DNA of 64,000 bases. Source: Streptomyces sp. RPT161. GTDB taxonomy: Bacteria; Actinomycetota; Actinomycetes; Streptomycetales; Streptomycetaceae. Positions 11,520 through 21,637 of the stretch are shown here, piece after piece. The first letter of the stretch is position 1; every line of letters starts with the position of its first letter. The notes under the pieces are model-generated. The model was not told the origin of the DNA and searched no databases. It saw only the letters and a list, made by a program, of their open reading frames with translations. Location: the NCBI RefSeq assembly GCF_027533845.1, contig NZ_JAPZVN010000006.1, positions 62,001 to 126,000 of the forward strand. Direction: 5' to 3'. A program made the position numbers and the translations under genes.

Positions 11520-12032
11520 TCACTCCTGTTTCCGGCTCACGGCCACGGCCGCTGGCCGAAGTTGCCGATCGGGGTCGCCGTATCCGGGCCGGAGCACCCG
11601 CACCACGGTGCCCGGCGCGGTGTCCGGCTCGTCGACCACCGTGACCACCTCGTGCCGAGTGGGGTCGAACGGCACATCCGTCTCGTCATGACGCGGATAT
11701 CCGAGGTCCTTGAGGATCTGGACGGCCAGGTCGCGCACCGCCCTCACCCCTTCGACGACGGAGCCGGGGTCGGCCTCGGCGTGCGACAGCGCCAGTTCGA
11801 GGTTGTCGACCACCGGGAGCCAGGCGGCGGCGACCCGCCCGCGTTCGGCGTCCCGCACCTGCTGCAACTCACGGATGTGCCGCTTGCGTTGGTTGTCCAG
11901 CTCCGCCATCGCCCGGCGCCAGCGGTCGTCCAGTTCCTCGACGGTGGGGGTGGCGGTCGACTCCTCGTCCTGGCCGGTCGCCTGCCGCGTCGCCTGTTCG
12001 TCCGGCGGGTGCTGGTCCTCGTGCTCGGACAT
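11520..12032 (-). CDS. grpE: Nucleotide exchange factor GrpE
   Basis: A 170-residue GrpE. A charged N-terminus is followed by a long helix ([18 protein letters not shown]) and the C-terminal beta domain that contains [19 protein letters not shown] and HEVVTVV. It releases ADP from DnaK. The start ATG 12032 lies 9 nt after the dnaK stop. The domain is shorter than in housekeeping GrpE, which fits an accessory copy. Confidence 0.93.
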   Translation of the reverse strand: MSEHEDQHPPDEQATRQATGQDEESTATPTVEELDDRWRRAMAELDNQRKRHIRELQQVRDAERGRVAAAWLPVVDNLELALSHAEADPGSVVEGVRAVRDLAVQILKDLGYPRHDETDVPFDPTRHEVVTVVDEPDTAPGTVVRVLRPGYGDPDRQLRPAAVAVSRKQE

Positions 12033-12041
12033 GGCGGTGCC

Positions 12042-13937
<1,896 letters not shown>

Positions 13938-14208
13938 CTGGCACTCCTAGATCGTTACTCCCCCCTGCGGACGGCGCGATCCATCGGGTGGGATCCCATC
14001 GCACCTTCTGCCAGCGTGCTCGAACGGGTGGCCGCTGACATGGCCCCGCGGGGACGAATTACGCCCGCCGTACCGACCTGCCAGGTCGAGGGGGAGCGGT
14101 GGCCTGCCGCTTTCCGGCCCCGGAGGCGAGCTCCGCGGGGCCGGATCCGTCCCGTCGGCCGATCGCGGCTCGCGTCCGAGGACTGGCGGCGCTTCGCTGC
14201 TCGGCCGT

Positions 14209-15033
14209 TCAGCGGAAGCTGGCGGCGATCTCCGACAGCCGGTCCAACTCCGCCAACGACTCCCGCTCCGGCATCGTCTCCAGGTCCAGCAGCACCCGGT
14301 CGACCCCCACCTTGCGCAAGCCCTCCAGCAACTCGGGATCCGCGGGCGTGTAGGCCACCGTCACCGGCACATCGCGGTTCGCCATGCCGCGCAGGCGCTC
14401 CATCCGCTGACGGAGCTCCTCCGGGGGCATGACGTTGGCGATCCAGGCGTCACCGAGCTCCGCGATCCGTGGGAACGCGGCTTCGCCGCCACCCACGTAG
14501 ATCGGCGGGTGCGGGCGCTGCACCGGCTTGGGCCAGCTGTACACCGGGTCGAAGTCCACGAACTCGCCGTGGAACTCGGCCTTCTCCTTGGTCCAAAGCT
14601 CCCTGATGGCATGCAACCGCTCGTCGACCAGCCGACCGCGGGTGGCCGGGTTGGTGCCGTGGTTCTCGATCTCCTCACGCAGCCAGCCCACTCCCACCCC
14701 GAAGATGGTGCGCCCGCCCGAGACCAGGTCCAGGGAGGCGACCTCCTTCGCCGTGATGATCGGGTCCCGCTGCACCACCAGGGCGATGCCCGTGCCGACG
14801 AGCAGCCGTTCGGTGACCACCGCCGCGGCGCTCAGCGCGACGAAGGGGTCCAGGGTGCGGTAGTACTTCTCCGGCAGCTCCCCACCGAACGGGTACGGGG
14901 TACGCCGCTCCACCGGGATGTGGGTGTGCTCGGCGATGAACAGCGAGTCGAATCCGCGTTCCTCGACGGCTGGTGCCAGTGCGGTCGGTGTGATGCCCTG
15001 ATCGGTGATGAAGGTTGAGATCCCGAACTTCAT
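14209..15033 (-). CDS. LLM-class F420-dependent oxidoreductase
   Basis: A 274-residue luciferase-like monooxygenase-fold protein. It shows the standard start (MKFGISTFITDQ), FDSLFIAEHTHIP, GRTIFGVGVGWLREE and HPPIYVGGG, typical of the TIGR03619-like F420-dependent subgroup of actinobacteria. Such enzymes transfer hydride from F420H2 to small organics; the substrate cannot be told. A clear GAGGAG box precedes ATG 15033. It stands alone between the dnaK promoter region and the FUSC gene. Confidence 0.93.
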   Translation of the reverse strand: MKFGISTFITDQGITPTALAPAVEERGFDSLFIAEHTHIPVERRTPYPFGGELPEKYYRTLDPFVALSAAAVVTERLLVGTGIALVVQRDPIITAKEVASLDLVSGGRTIFGVGVGWLREEIENHGTNPATRGRLVDERLHAIRELWTKEKAEFHGEFVDFDPVYSWPKPVQRPHPPIYVGGGEAAFPRIAELGDAWIANVMPPEELRQRMERLRGMANRDVPVTVAYTPADPELLEGLRKVGVDRVLLDLETMPERESLAELDRLSEIAASFR

Positions 15034-15186
15034 GGCAACTCCTCTGCTCGATGGCGGGACGCGACCGACCCGCGGCGCTCACTGCGCCGGATTCCCGGAC
15101 CCGTCCGTCTGGCAACGATCATCAGGCCTGCGGACACTCGGGCACCGGCGGCACGCCCCGCGTGGCCGTCCGGAGCGCCCGTTGCC

Positions 15187-17508
15187 TCAGGCGGCGATGA
15201 CCTCGGCGTCGTCGTGGCGGTCGGATGGCTCCCGCTGGTCGGTGTCGAGTCGCATGCCCAGCGGGCGGGCCAGGCCGACGACCTCCTCATCGACCCGCCG
15301 TAGATGGCGTAGTGCCTGTGCGGCGGTCGTGTCCGGCTCCTCCGTCTGCCGTGCCTCCGGGCGCGGCTCGCGGACGGCCGACGACGTGCGCCGCCAGCGT
15401 CCGAACAGCGGTTTCGCGCCGGTATCGAGCGGCTCTCGGCAGTTGCCGCCGCTTTCCAGGCAGGTGATGAGCGCGTCGAGGTTGCGGTCGACGCGCTGGG
15501 CGGCCTCCCGCAGCCGTACGTCGGACCTCATCGTGCGACGTCCCGTGGCCAGTTGTGCCATGGCCGCCAGGCTGCGCGCGTGGTAGGCGGCCGTCTCCAG
15601 CAGCCCCAGGACGTATCGGGTGATCCTTCGGCGGTTGCGCAGCGGAGTGATCGGGTGCCGCAGCGGCTGGGTGGCGGTCCGCAACTCGTCCAGGGCGTTG
15701 TCCAGCGTCCGGGCTCGCTCCAGCAGATCCACCGGCCGGCCACCGCTGAGCTCCGCGACGCCCTGCCCGGTCACCTCCCGCAGCCGCCCCAGGACTTCGC
15801 GGACCTGCTGCTCGGTGCGTTCGTAGGTGTGTACGGGCAGGACGAGCGTGCCGGCGAGGATGGCGCAGGCGGCTCCGATCGCCGACTCCCCGAGCCGTAG
15901 CTCCAGCAGTCCGGGCGTGAGGCTGTGCAGCAGTGTGTACAGCAGGCAGAGCATGGCCGTGACGAAGAAGGACGACAGCGCATAGGTCGTCGCGGTGGTG
16001 TAGAAGCTGCCGAAGACACACAGCATGAGCAGCGCGAAGGCCGTCCAGGGTTCGTTGCCGACGAGGTCGGCGAGCCAGATCCCAGCCAGCACGCCGATCA
16101 GTGTTCCGGTGATCCGGCGGTAGCCCTTGACCAGGATCTCGCCGCTGGAGGAGGTGTTCACGAACACCACCCAGCAGGTGAGGACCGCCCAGGACCAGCG
16201 CTGCGGGGACAGCAGTTCGCCGCCCAGGATGGCCAACGCCGAAGCGACGGCGACCTGCACGGCGACGCGGGTGCTCGCCCGGCGCATGCCGGTTGGCTCG
16301 GTCTGTCGGCTCGCCGCCCGCTGCGCGGTGTCCTCCGCTTCCAGTACCGCCTCTTCCGTCTGCAGTTCCTCGCGCGAGCGCGCCGCCTCCGGGCTGTCGT
16401 CCGGGCTGTCGTCGGGACCGGCGAGTGCGATGCGCAGTCCCATCAGCCCACGACTGAGTTCCCCGATCGCCCTGAAGACGTCCCGCACCGGCGCCGGAGC
16501 CTCGGGGAGTCGCTCGGGATCCCGGTAGCCGAGCAGCCTGTCGCGGACGATCTTCAGGCCGACGCCCTGGTCGTTGACCGCGGTGCGGCTGGCGATCTCC
16601 CGCAGCGCCCTGAGGTCGGCAACGAGGCGGCGCACGAGGTCCGGCCGCGCCACCTCCAGCGGCACTTGCTCGGGCGGCCGACCCGCCACGAGACGGTCGG
16701 TCAGGTCATGGGCCACCGGATTGGCACCCGGCCTGCCCAACGCCCCCAGCAGCATGGCCCCCAGCCGCTCGGCGGCGACCTCGGCATCGGCGATGCGCCG
16801 CTGCACATCGGCCGCGACCGCGGGATCCCTGATCCCCTCGTCCAGGTGGTCCTGGATCATCAGCGCGGCCTGGTGCAGGCGCGCCGTACGCCGCCGGAGT
16901 CTGCGCATCGCCGGTTCGGCCGTAGGGGCGTCGGGTCCCTGTTCGGCCACCTCGATCAACGAGTCGATCAACTGCAGGAGCCGGGCCCGGAAGGACTCGC
17001 ACAGGCGGAGCAGAGTGCGTTGCGGGGAGACGCGCACCACGGCGAACCGCACCACCACGGCGGAACACCAGCCGATCACCAGCACGGTGCTCTCCTGGGC
17101 CACCACCTCCGGTCCCGTGCGCACGAACAGGGAGATGAAGTACATCTGGAAGGCGATGACACCCAGATCACTGCCCCGCTTGCCGAACCGCCTGGAGTAG
17201 GCGGCCAGGAAGACCACCACCACGCACATCAGGTCGGCCAGCGGGCGGTTCGGTGCGATCAGGGTGCCGACCGTCAGCGCGGCCAGGCCGGTGGGCAGGC
17301 CGACGGCCAGTGTCACGGCCTGTTCCCTGCGGTTCGTGGCCGAGACCGCGAAGGAGAAGACCTCCGCCGCCGTCGCACCGGTGACCACCGTCCGCGGGGG
17401 GTAGTGCGACGCGGCCAGGAGCGCGGCGCACAACAGGATCGCCGTGACGATGCGGGCGGCGCTCAGGAATCGGATGAGCCCTGGGTCGGAGGCGATGACG
17501 CGGTCCAC
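15187..17508 (-). CDS. FUSC family membrane protein (aromatic-acid/efflux type)
   Basis: A 773-residue membrane protein with two halves, each with a hydrophobic block. The first lies at about residues 15-160 (starting ARIVTAILLCAALLAASHY). The second lies at about 410-550 and contains the FUSC-type WAVLTCWVVFVNTSSSGEILVKGYRRITGTLIG. Long soluble helical regions follow each block. FUSC proteins (YccS, AaeB) are linked to aromatic-acid efflux or envelope functions, but few are characterised. The start GTG 17508 has GGAGG about 12 nt upstream, so the exact N-terminus is uncertain. No partner periplasmic adaptor is encoded nearby, as expected for a Gram-positive. Confidence 0.85.
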   Translation of the reverse strand: MDRVIASDPGLIRFLSAARIVTAILLCAALLAASHYPPRTVVTGATAAEVFSFAVSATNRREQAVTLAVGLPTGLAALTVGTLIAPNRPLADLMCVVVVFLAAYSRRFGKRGSDLGVIAFQMYFISLFVRTGPEVVAQESTVLVIGWCSAVVVRFAVVRVSPQRTLLRLCESFRARLLQLIDSLIEVAEQGPDAPTAEPAMRRLRRRTARLHQAALMIQDHLDEGIRDPAVAADVQRRIADAEVAAERLGAMLLGALGRPGANPVAHDLTDRLVAGRPPEQVPLEVARPDLVRRLVADLRALREIASRTAVNDQGVGLKIVRDRLLGYRDPERLPEAPAPVRDVFRAIGELSRGLMGLRIALAGPDDSPDDSPEAARSREELQTEEAVLEAEDTAQRAASRQTEPTGMRRASTRVAVQVAVASALAILGGELLSPQRWSWAVLTCWVVFVNTSSSGEILVKGYRRITGTLIGVLAGIWLADLVGNEPWTAFALLMLCVFGSFYTTATTYALSSFFVTAMLCLLYTLLHSLTPGLLELRLGESAIGAACAILAGTLVLPVHTYERTEQQVREVLGRLREVTGQGVAELSGGRPVDLLERARTLDNALDELRTATQPLRHPITPLRNRRRITRYVLGLLETAAYHARSLAAMAQLATGRRTMRSDVRLREAAQRVDRNLDALITCLESGGNCREPLDTGAKPLFGRWRRTSSAVREPRPEARQTEEPDTTAAQALRHLRRVDEEVVGLARPLGMRLDTDQREPSDRHDDAEVIAA

Positions 17509-18062
17509 CGCCCGCCGCCACGCCTCCGCTGCCTGCGACGTCCAGGCGAGTGCTCGTCCGCTTCGGGTGTGCTGGTCCGTGGCTCCGCCTTTCGGATGTC
17601 CGGGGCGTCAGGTCGCCTGTGCCCCACCGGACGGCGTTCGGGACTCGGTGGACCGGGAGTCGGCCGGCGGTTCGGGCTGCCGGGGCTACGTGTGCTGCGC
17701 CGCGCCGAGCAGGGCGCTTCGGCCTCCCGGTCGGTGGGCGGCGGCTTCGTCCGTCCGGTCGTCCGACGCTTGAGCCCGGGTAGCTTCTTCGCCGGAAGGC
17801 TCCGGCGGGGTGACCCGGGCGGCGCGGGCAGGTATCTCCTTTCTCGTTTCAGCCTGCTCTTGTGTCAGCCTGCGCGGGGCGGGTAGAGGAGACATGGGCC
17901 TAGGGGGACAAAACGCACATAGTGGCTCACCCTCGCAGGTCAGGCCCCTTGCCTGACCAGGGCTCCTTCGCTGGCACAGAGGCCCGGCCGACCCGCGGTG
18001 CGCAGCCCGTACGGGCCCACGGGCCGCACGACCAGCGCCGCGCTCTTCGGGAAGGAGACGGC
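17509..18062. other. Intergenic region between FUSC and PucR-type genes
   Basis: A 554-bp divergent spacer. No frame in it has a convincing protein; the frame at 17686-17895 is low-complexity and unsupported. It contains a nested hairpin at 17774-17820 and, directly before the regulator, an AAGGAG ribosome binding site. Promoters for both flanking genes must lie here, but no consensus stands out. Confidence 0.6.
17774..17820. repeat. Nested inverted repeats (structured leader or operator)
   Basis: The outer arms GCCCGGGT (17774-17781) and ACCCGGGC (17813-17820) pair perfectly. Inside them GCCGGA-AGGC-TCCGGC (17791-17806) forms a second tight hairpin. Because the flanking genes point away from it, this is not a simple terminator for either. 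It may be a 5' leader structure or a regulator site. Confidence 0.45.
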
Positions 18063-19760
18063 ATGAATGCCATCCCGGTGAAGGGCGCGCCGCCGAACGC
18101 GTGGACCCAGCAGTGCCTGGGCAGGATGGCCAGCCTCTGCGAACTGGCGCCGACGATGTTCAACGGCCGGGACGAGAACGACGTCCTGAAACTCGCCGCG
18201 TCCTGGATCGCCTCACTGGGCAGTTCCCTGACCGCTGTGGGCTACTTGGCGCACGACGGGGAGCTGCGGCGTGGCGGGACCTCCGCGCTTGAGCCCGAGG
18301 ACCACGCGATGGATGCCGGAGTACGCGCACTGGGCGGCCAGGACACCGCGCTCGACCTGCCGGGATTCGGCTGGGCCCGGGCCCTGGCGCTGCGGAACCG
18401 CAGTAGCTGCCTCGGCTACCTCGTCGTACGGTCGCCCACGGCCCCGGCCGATGAGGACACGCACCTCGTCACCCTCCTGGCACGTCAGACGGCCGCCGCG
18501 CTGGATCACGTCCAGGAGTGCGAGGGTGAGCGCGAGCGTGTGCGGCAACTGCGGCTGATCAACAACGGCGTGACCGCGGTCAACGCGTGCCTGCGGAGCG
18601 CCGTGGCCGAGCTCCAACGCCGGATGGTGATACACGAGGCGCTCAGCCGGGTCTCGGGCGAGGGCGAGCCGGGCATCGTGCGCCTACTGCACGAGCTGAC
18701 CGGCTTCCCCACCCGGGCCGAGGACCGTTTCGGCAATCTGCGGGCCTGGGCCGGGCCCGAGGGCTCGGCTCGGCCCATCGGACTGGCCGCCGTGCGCCGG
18801 ACGGCGGTGCTGCGCCGCGCCGAGCGCGAGCGCGGGCCGGTGCGCGACCGGGACCTCCTGGTCGGCGTGGTGCGATCGCGCGGGGAGGTGCTCGGCGTCC
18901 TCGTACTGGCCGACCCGCAGCACCAGGCGGGGGAGACCGAGACGTTCGCGCTGGACCAGGCCGGCACGGTGCTCGCCCGCGAACTCTCCCACGTGCGCAG
19001 CCTGGCTGATGCCGAACTGCGCATGCAGTGCGATCTGGTCGAGGACCTGGTGACCGGGACGGACGAGCAGAGCGCCTTCGCCCGGTCCGAGGCGGTCGGC
19101 CACGACCTGCACGGGGCCCACCACGTGGTGGTCGTCAGGTGGACGGGGCCGTGGGGCGACGGAACGGTCACCGCCGCGGTCGGTCGGGCAGCCGCGGCAG
19201 GGCGGCACGACATCCTGCTGGGACGCCGGTCAGGCGCGGCGGTACTGATCGTCCGCGGCCCGGCCGTCGGGGACGCGTTCTACGAGGATGTGGCGAAGGA
19301 ACTCGGCTCCGCCGACGGTGTGATCGCGGTCGGCGGCCAGTGCGACGCCCCGTCCGACTTCTCCCACTCCTACCAGGAGGCGCTGCGCGCCCTGCAGATC
19401 CGGCAGAACTCCCAAGACCCCCGCGGCCTGATCGCCTTCGACCGGCTCGGTCTCTACCGGGTGCTGCGCACCAGTGACCACGACGCGCACACCGAGCAGT
19501 TCGTACGTGAATGGCTCGGCCCCCTCATCGACTACGACCAGATGCACCACGGCGACCTCGTCGCGACACTCACCGCCTATCTGGAGAACAGCAGCTACGA
19601 CACCACCGCGGCGACGCTGGCGATCCACCGCAGCACGTTGCGGTACCGGCTGCGTCGCATTCGGGAGATCTCCGGCCTCGACATCACCGATATCGAGGTC
19701 CGACTCAACCTGCATGTCGCGGCCCGCATCTGGAACGTCATCACCAGACCGCCGCTGTGA
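18063..19760 (+). CDS. GAF-domain transcriptional regulator with PucR/CdaR-type C-terminal HTH
   Basis: 565 residues. The N-terminal 170 residues resemble a GAF sensor (VRSPTAPADEDTHLVTLLARQTAAALDH). The middle part is PucR-like, and the C-terminus carries the PucR helix-turn-helix (LEN-SSYDTTAATLAIHRSTLRYRLRRI). Start ATG 18063 has a strong AAGGAG box; the upstream extension of the frame lacks conservation. It faces the gas-vesicle operon convergently, with only 84 bp between the stop codons, so it may be a regulator of that operon, though this rests on position alone. The ligand is unknown. Confidence 0.9.
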   Translation: MNAIPVKGAPPNAWTQQCLGRMASLCELAPTMFNGRDENDVLKLAASWIASLGSSLTAVGYLAHDGELRRGGTSALEPEDHAMDAGVRALGGQDTALDLPGFGWARALALRNRSSCLGYLVVRSPTAPADEDTHLVTLLARQTAAALDHVQECEGERERVRQLRLINNGVTAVNACLRSAVAELQRRMVIHEALSRVSGEGEPGIVRLLHELTGFPTRAEDRFGNLRAWAGPEGSARPIGLAAVRRTAVLRRAERERGPVRDRDLLVGVVRSRGEVLGVLVLADPQHQAGETETFALDQAGTVLARELSHVRSLADAELRMQCDLVEDLVTGTDEQSAFARSEAVGHDLHGAHHVVVVRWTGPWGDGTVTAAVGRAAAAGRHDILLGRRSGAAVLIVRGPAVGDAFYEDVAKELGSADGVIAVGGQCDAPSDFSHSYQEALRALQIRQNSQDPRGLIAFDRLGLYRVLRTSDHDAHTEQFVREWLGPLIDYDQMHHGDLVATLTAYLENSSYDTTAATLAIHRSTLRYRLRRIREISGLDITDIEVRLNLHVAARIWNVITRPPL

Positions 19761-19836
19761 AAGCAGGACGAGGTTCCACCGGTACCCACCCGGCGGTGCC
19801 GGCGGGCCGCACGGCGCGGCCGTCGCGGGGGAGGGC

Positions 19837-19850
19837 GGCTGACGTCAGCC
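19837..19850. terminator. 14-bp palindrome between convergent genes
   Basis: GGCTGACGTCAGCC is perfectly self-complementary, flanked by GGG on the left and CCC on the right with one mismatch between. It overlaps the last codons of gvpK and lies 77 bp after the regulator stop. It may act as a weak bidirectional terminator; no T-run follows. Confidence 0.35.
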
Positions 19851-20207
19851 TCCCGACTGACCGGAAGGGGCGCCGAGCACCGGCTGGTCACCGGCGCGCG
19901 GCAGCAGCGAACCCAGCGGCCCGAGGTCGAGGTTGAGGTCCTCCATCGTCAGCCCGTAGCGACCACACAGCTCGGACATCCGGTCCTGCAGGAGCATGAG
20001 CGTCATACCGACCCGCTCCTCCTGCTCCTCGCTCAGGTCACCGACGTCGACACGATGGATCGCGGTGCGCTCCATGAGCTGCCGGAGCAACTCCACGACG
20101 GTCAGGACAAGCCTGACCAGGTCGCGTTCCACGGTGTCAGGGTCCAAGGCGAGTCGTTCGGCAGCCCCACCGTCTGGGCGGGCGCACACTCCGGTCGGTT
20201 CACGCAT
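19845..20207 (-). CDS. gvpK: Gas vesicle protein GvpK
   Basis: A 120-residue GvpK with LALDPDTVERDLVRLVLTVVELLRQLMERTAIHRVD and a C-terminal GLTMEDLNLDLGPLG. The protein is an accessory component of gas-vesicle assembly. ATG 20207 has GGGAG upstream and lies immediately after the gvpS stop. It is the last gene of the ten-gene operon. Confidence 0.95.
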   Translation of the reverse strand: MREPTGVCARPDGGAAERLALDPDTVERDLVRLVLTVVELLRQLMERTAIHRVDVGDLSEEQEERVGMTLMLLQDRMSELCGRYGLTMEDLNLDLGPLGSLLPRAGDQPVLGAPSGQSGG

Positions 20208-20208
20208 C

Positions 20209-20436
20209 TCAAGGCTCCCAGCCGCCGACGGTGCCATCAGTGATCGATTCGATGACCGCGCGCAGGTTGATCCGTACCAGGTCCACGTCGGCGATGGACA
20301 GCACCAGATCACCGGTCAGGACCACACCACCGGCCAGCAGACGGTCCAGCAGGTCGATGAGCGCGACATGCCGACCCACGAGGGCGGTGTCTGCATCGCG
20401 GACCGGCGCGCCCGGCACGGTCGGTTCAACGTCCAT
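20209..20436 (-). CDS. gvpS: Gas vesicle protein GvpS (GvpA/J-like)
   Basis: A 75-residue member of the GvpA/J/M shell-protein family: VALIDLLDRLLAGGVVLTGDLVLSIADVDLVRINLRAVI. It lacks the long C-terminal tail of GvpJ. Position between gvpL and gvpK matches gvpS of Streptomyces. It overlaps the end of gvpL by 11 nt. Confidence 0.88.
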   Translation of the reverse strand: MDVEPTVPGAPVRDADTALVGRHVALIDLLDRLLAGGVVLTGDLVLSIADVDLVRINLRAVIESITDGTVGGWEP

Positions 20437-21253
20437 CGTTGTCTTCGGTCGGCGAGCCGTCGTGAGCGTCCGTCGTGGCGAAGGAGTACGGAGCCCACGG
20501 CCCCGTGATCTCGATCCGCACCCCAGCCGCGTCGGCGGCCTGGGACCGCACGGCCCGCTGGAATCGCGCCGTGTGCTCAGAGGGCACGAGGAACGCGTAG
20601 TTCGCCACGTTCTCACCCTGCCCGGCGCTGACCGGACCGTCCTGCTGTGGGCGGTGCTCAACTCCCGCACTGGCGACCTCCCTTGCGGCACCGGCCACCC
20701 GGGCCGCGACCGCGTCCGCCGCGCGCAGTGCCTGTTCGTGCGCCTGACGTCGGGCGCGGCGCTGCCGGAGGTAGTCGCGACCGGGACTGGAGCCGACCGA
20801 GACGGTGGCCACCGGCGCTGCGGCGGTGGTGGGCGCGGCCCCGGGGTCGGCGTACACCTTCACTCCCCACTCCACATGCCCCTCCAACTGCTCAAGCAGC
20901 CGCGCGAGGTCGTGAGCACGCTCGCGCAGCATGTCCGCGACCCGCGCGTCGTCGAGGAACACCGTGGCCAGCCGCATGGGCAGTACGGTCGTGTGCTCCC
21001 ACGCCGCGGCCACCACGGCGTGGTGGGCCCGGGCGATCACCTCCAGCTGATCGAGGCTCTCCAGTTGGTACTTGACGCCCTCTTCCGTGAACTGCTCGGC
21101 GGGCACGCTGGACACCAGCGCGCCCAGGCCGCCCTCGCAGACGGTACGCAGCCCGCGGTGCCCGGACGCGGCGGCGCCAATGGTGGCGGCTGATTCGAGC
21201 GCCGGTCCGCGCTTCCCCACGGCGTAGACGTAGCTCACCCGGTCATCGCTCAT
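20426..21253 (-). CDS. gvpL: Gas vesicle protein GvpL (GvpF/L family)
   Basis: 275 residues of the GvpF/L family. Visible blocks are YVYAVGKRG at the start, VLPMRLATVFLDDARV in the middle, and the C-terminal NYAFLVPSEHTARFQRAVRSQA with GPWAPYSFA. The end matches the GPLPPYSF of GvpF encoded upstream. A linker of about 60 residues rich in Ala/Arg between the two halves is longer than in GvpF. ATG 21253 is used; the longer frame has only weak support. Confidence 0.92.
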   Translation of the reverse strand: MSDDRVSYVYAVGKRGPALESAATIGAAASGHRGLRTVCEGGLGALVSSVPAEQFTEEGVKYQLESLDQLEVIARAHHAVVAAAWEHTTVLPMRLATVFLDDARVADMLRERAHDLARLLEQLEGHVEWGVKVYADPGAAPTTAAAPVATVSVGSSPGRDYLRQRRARRQAHEQALRAADAVAARVAGAAREVASAGVEHRPQQDGPVSAGQGENVANYAFLVPSEHTARFQRAVRSQAADAAGVRIEITGPWAPYSFATTDAHDGSPTEDNDGR

Positions 21254-21614
21254 CTTCGATCTCCCTGGCACGCAGCCGACTCACCTCGGCTCGCAGTCGC
21301 TCGTTCTCCACCGCGAGTCGCTCGTCCCCCGAAGTCACCTCGGGGTCGCTGGTACGGGCGCGAGAGGAGAGTGAGGGGTCGTGTTCCCACCAGTCGATTC
21401 CCATCTCCTTCGCCTTGTCGACCGAGGCCACCACCAACCGGAGCTTGATGGTCAGCAGTTCGATGTCGAGCAGGTTGATGCGGATATCGCCCGCGATCAC
21501 CACGCCCTTGTCCAGGACCCGTTCCAGGATGTCCGCGAGGTTCGCCGCCGAACCCTGCCGGTCGTAGGGCGACATGCGCTCGGAGGCGGTGCGGCCCTGA
21601 AGCAAGTCAGCCAT
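21243..21614 (-). CDS. gvpJ: Gas vesicle protein GvpJ (GvpA-like with coiled-coil tail)
   Basis: 123 residues. The N-terminal half has the GvpA-family core NLADILERVLDKGVVIAGDIRINLLDIELLTIKLRLVVASVDKAKEMG, followed by a polar coiled-coil tail (LAVENERLRAEVSRLRAREIEDER). The core folds as the helix-beta-hairpin-helix of gas vesicle shell proteins. It probably builds or nucleates the vesicle tip, as for GvpJ in other systems. It overlaps gvpL by 11 nt. Confidence 0.9.
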   Translation of the reverse strand: MADLLQGRTASERMSPYDRQGSAANLADILERVLDKGVVIAGDIRINLLDIELLTIKLRLVVASVDKAKEMGIDWWEHDPSLSSRARTSDPEVTSGDERLAVENERLRAEVSRLRAREIEDER

Positions 21615-21637
21615 GTGTCATCAGTCCCATCGGCTCG

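Noticed and set aside
13938..14208. HAIR or CIRCE site before dnaK
   Set aside because: I looked for CTTGAGT-N7-ACTCAAG and the CIRCE pattern on both strands and found neither.
17686..17895. A 69-codon minus-strand frame in the FUSC-PucR spacer
   Set aside because: No motif, poor composition and overlap with the nested hairpin; not enough for a gene.
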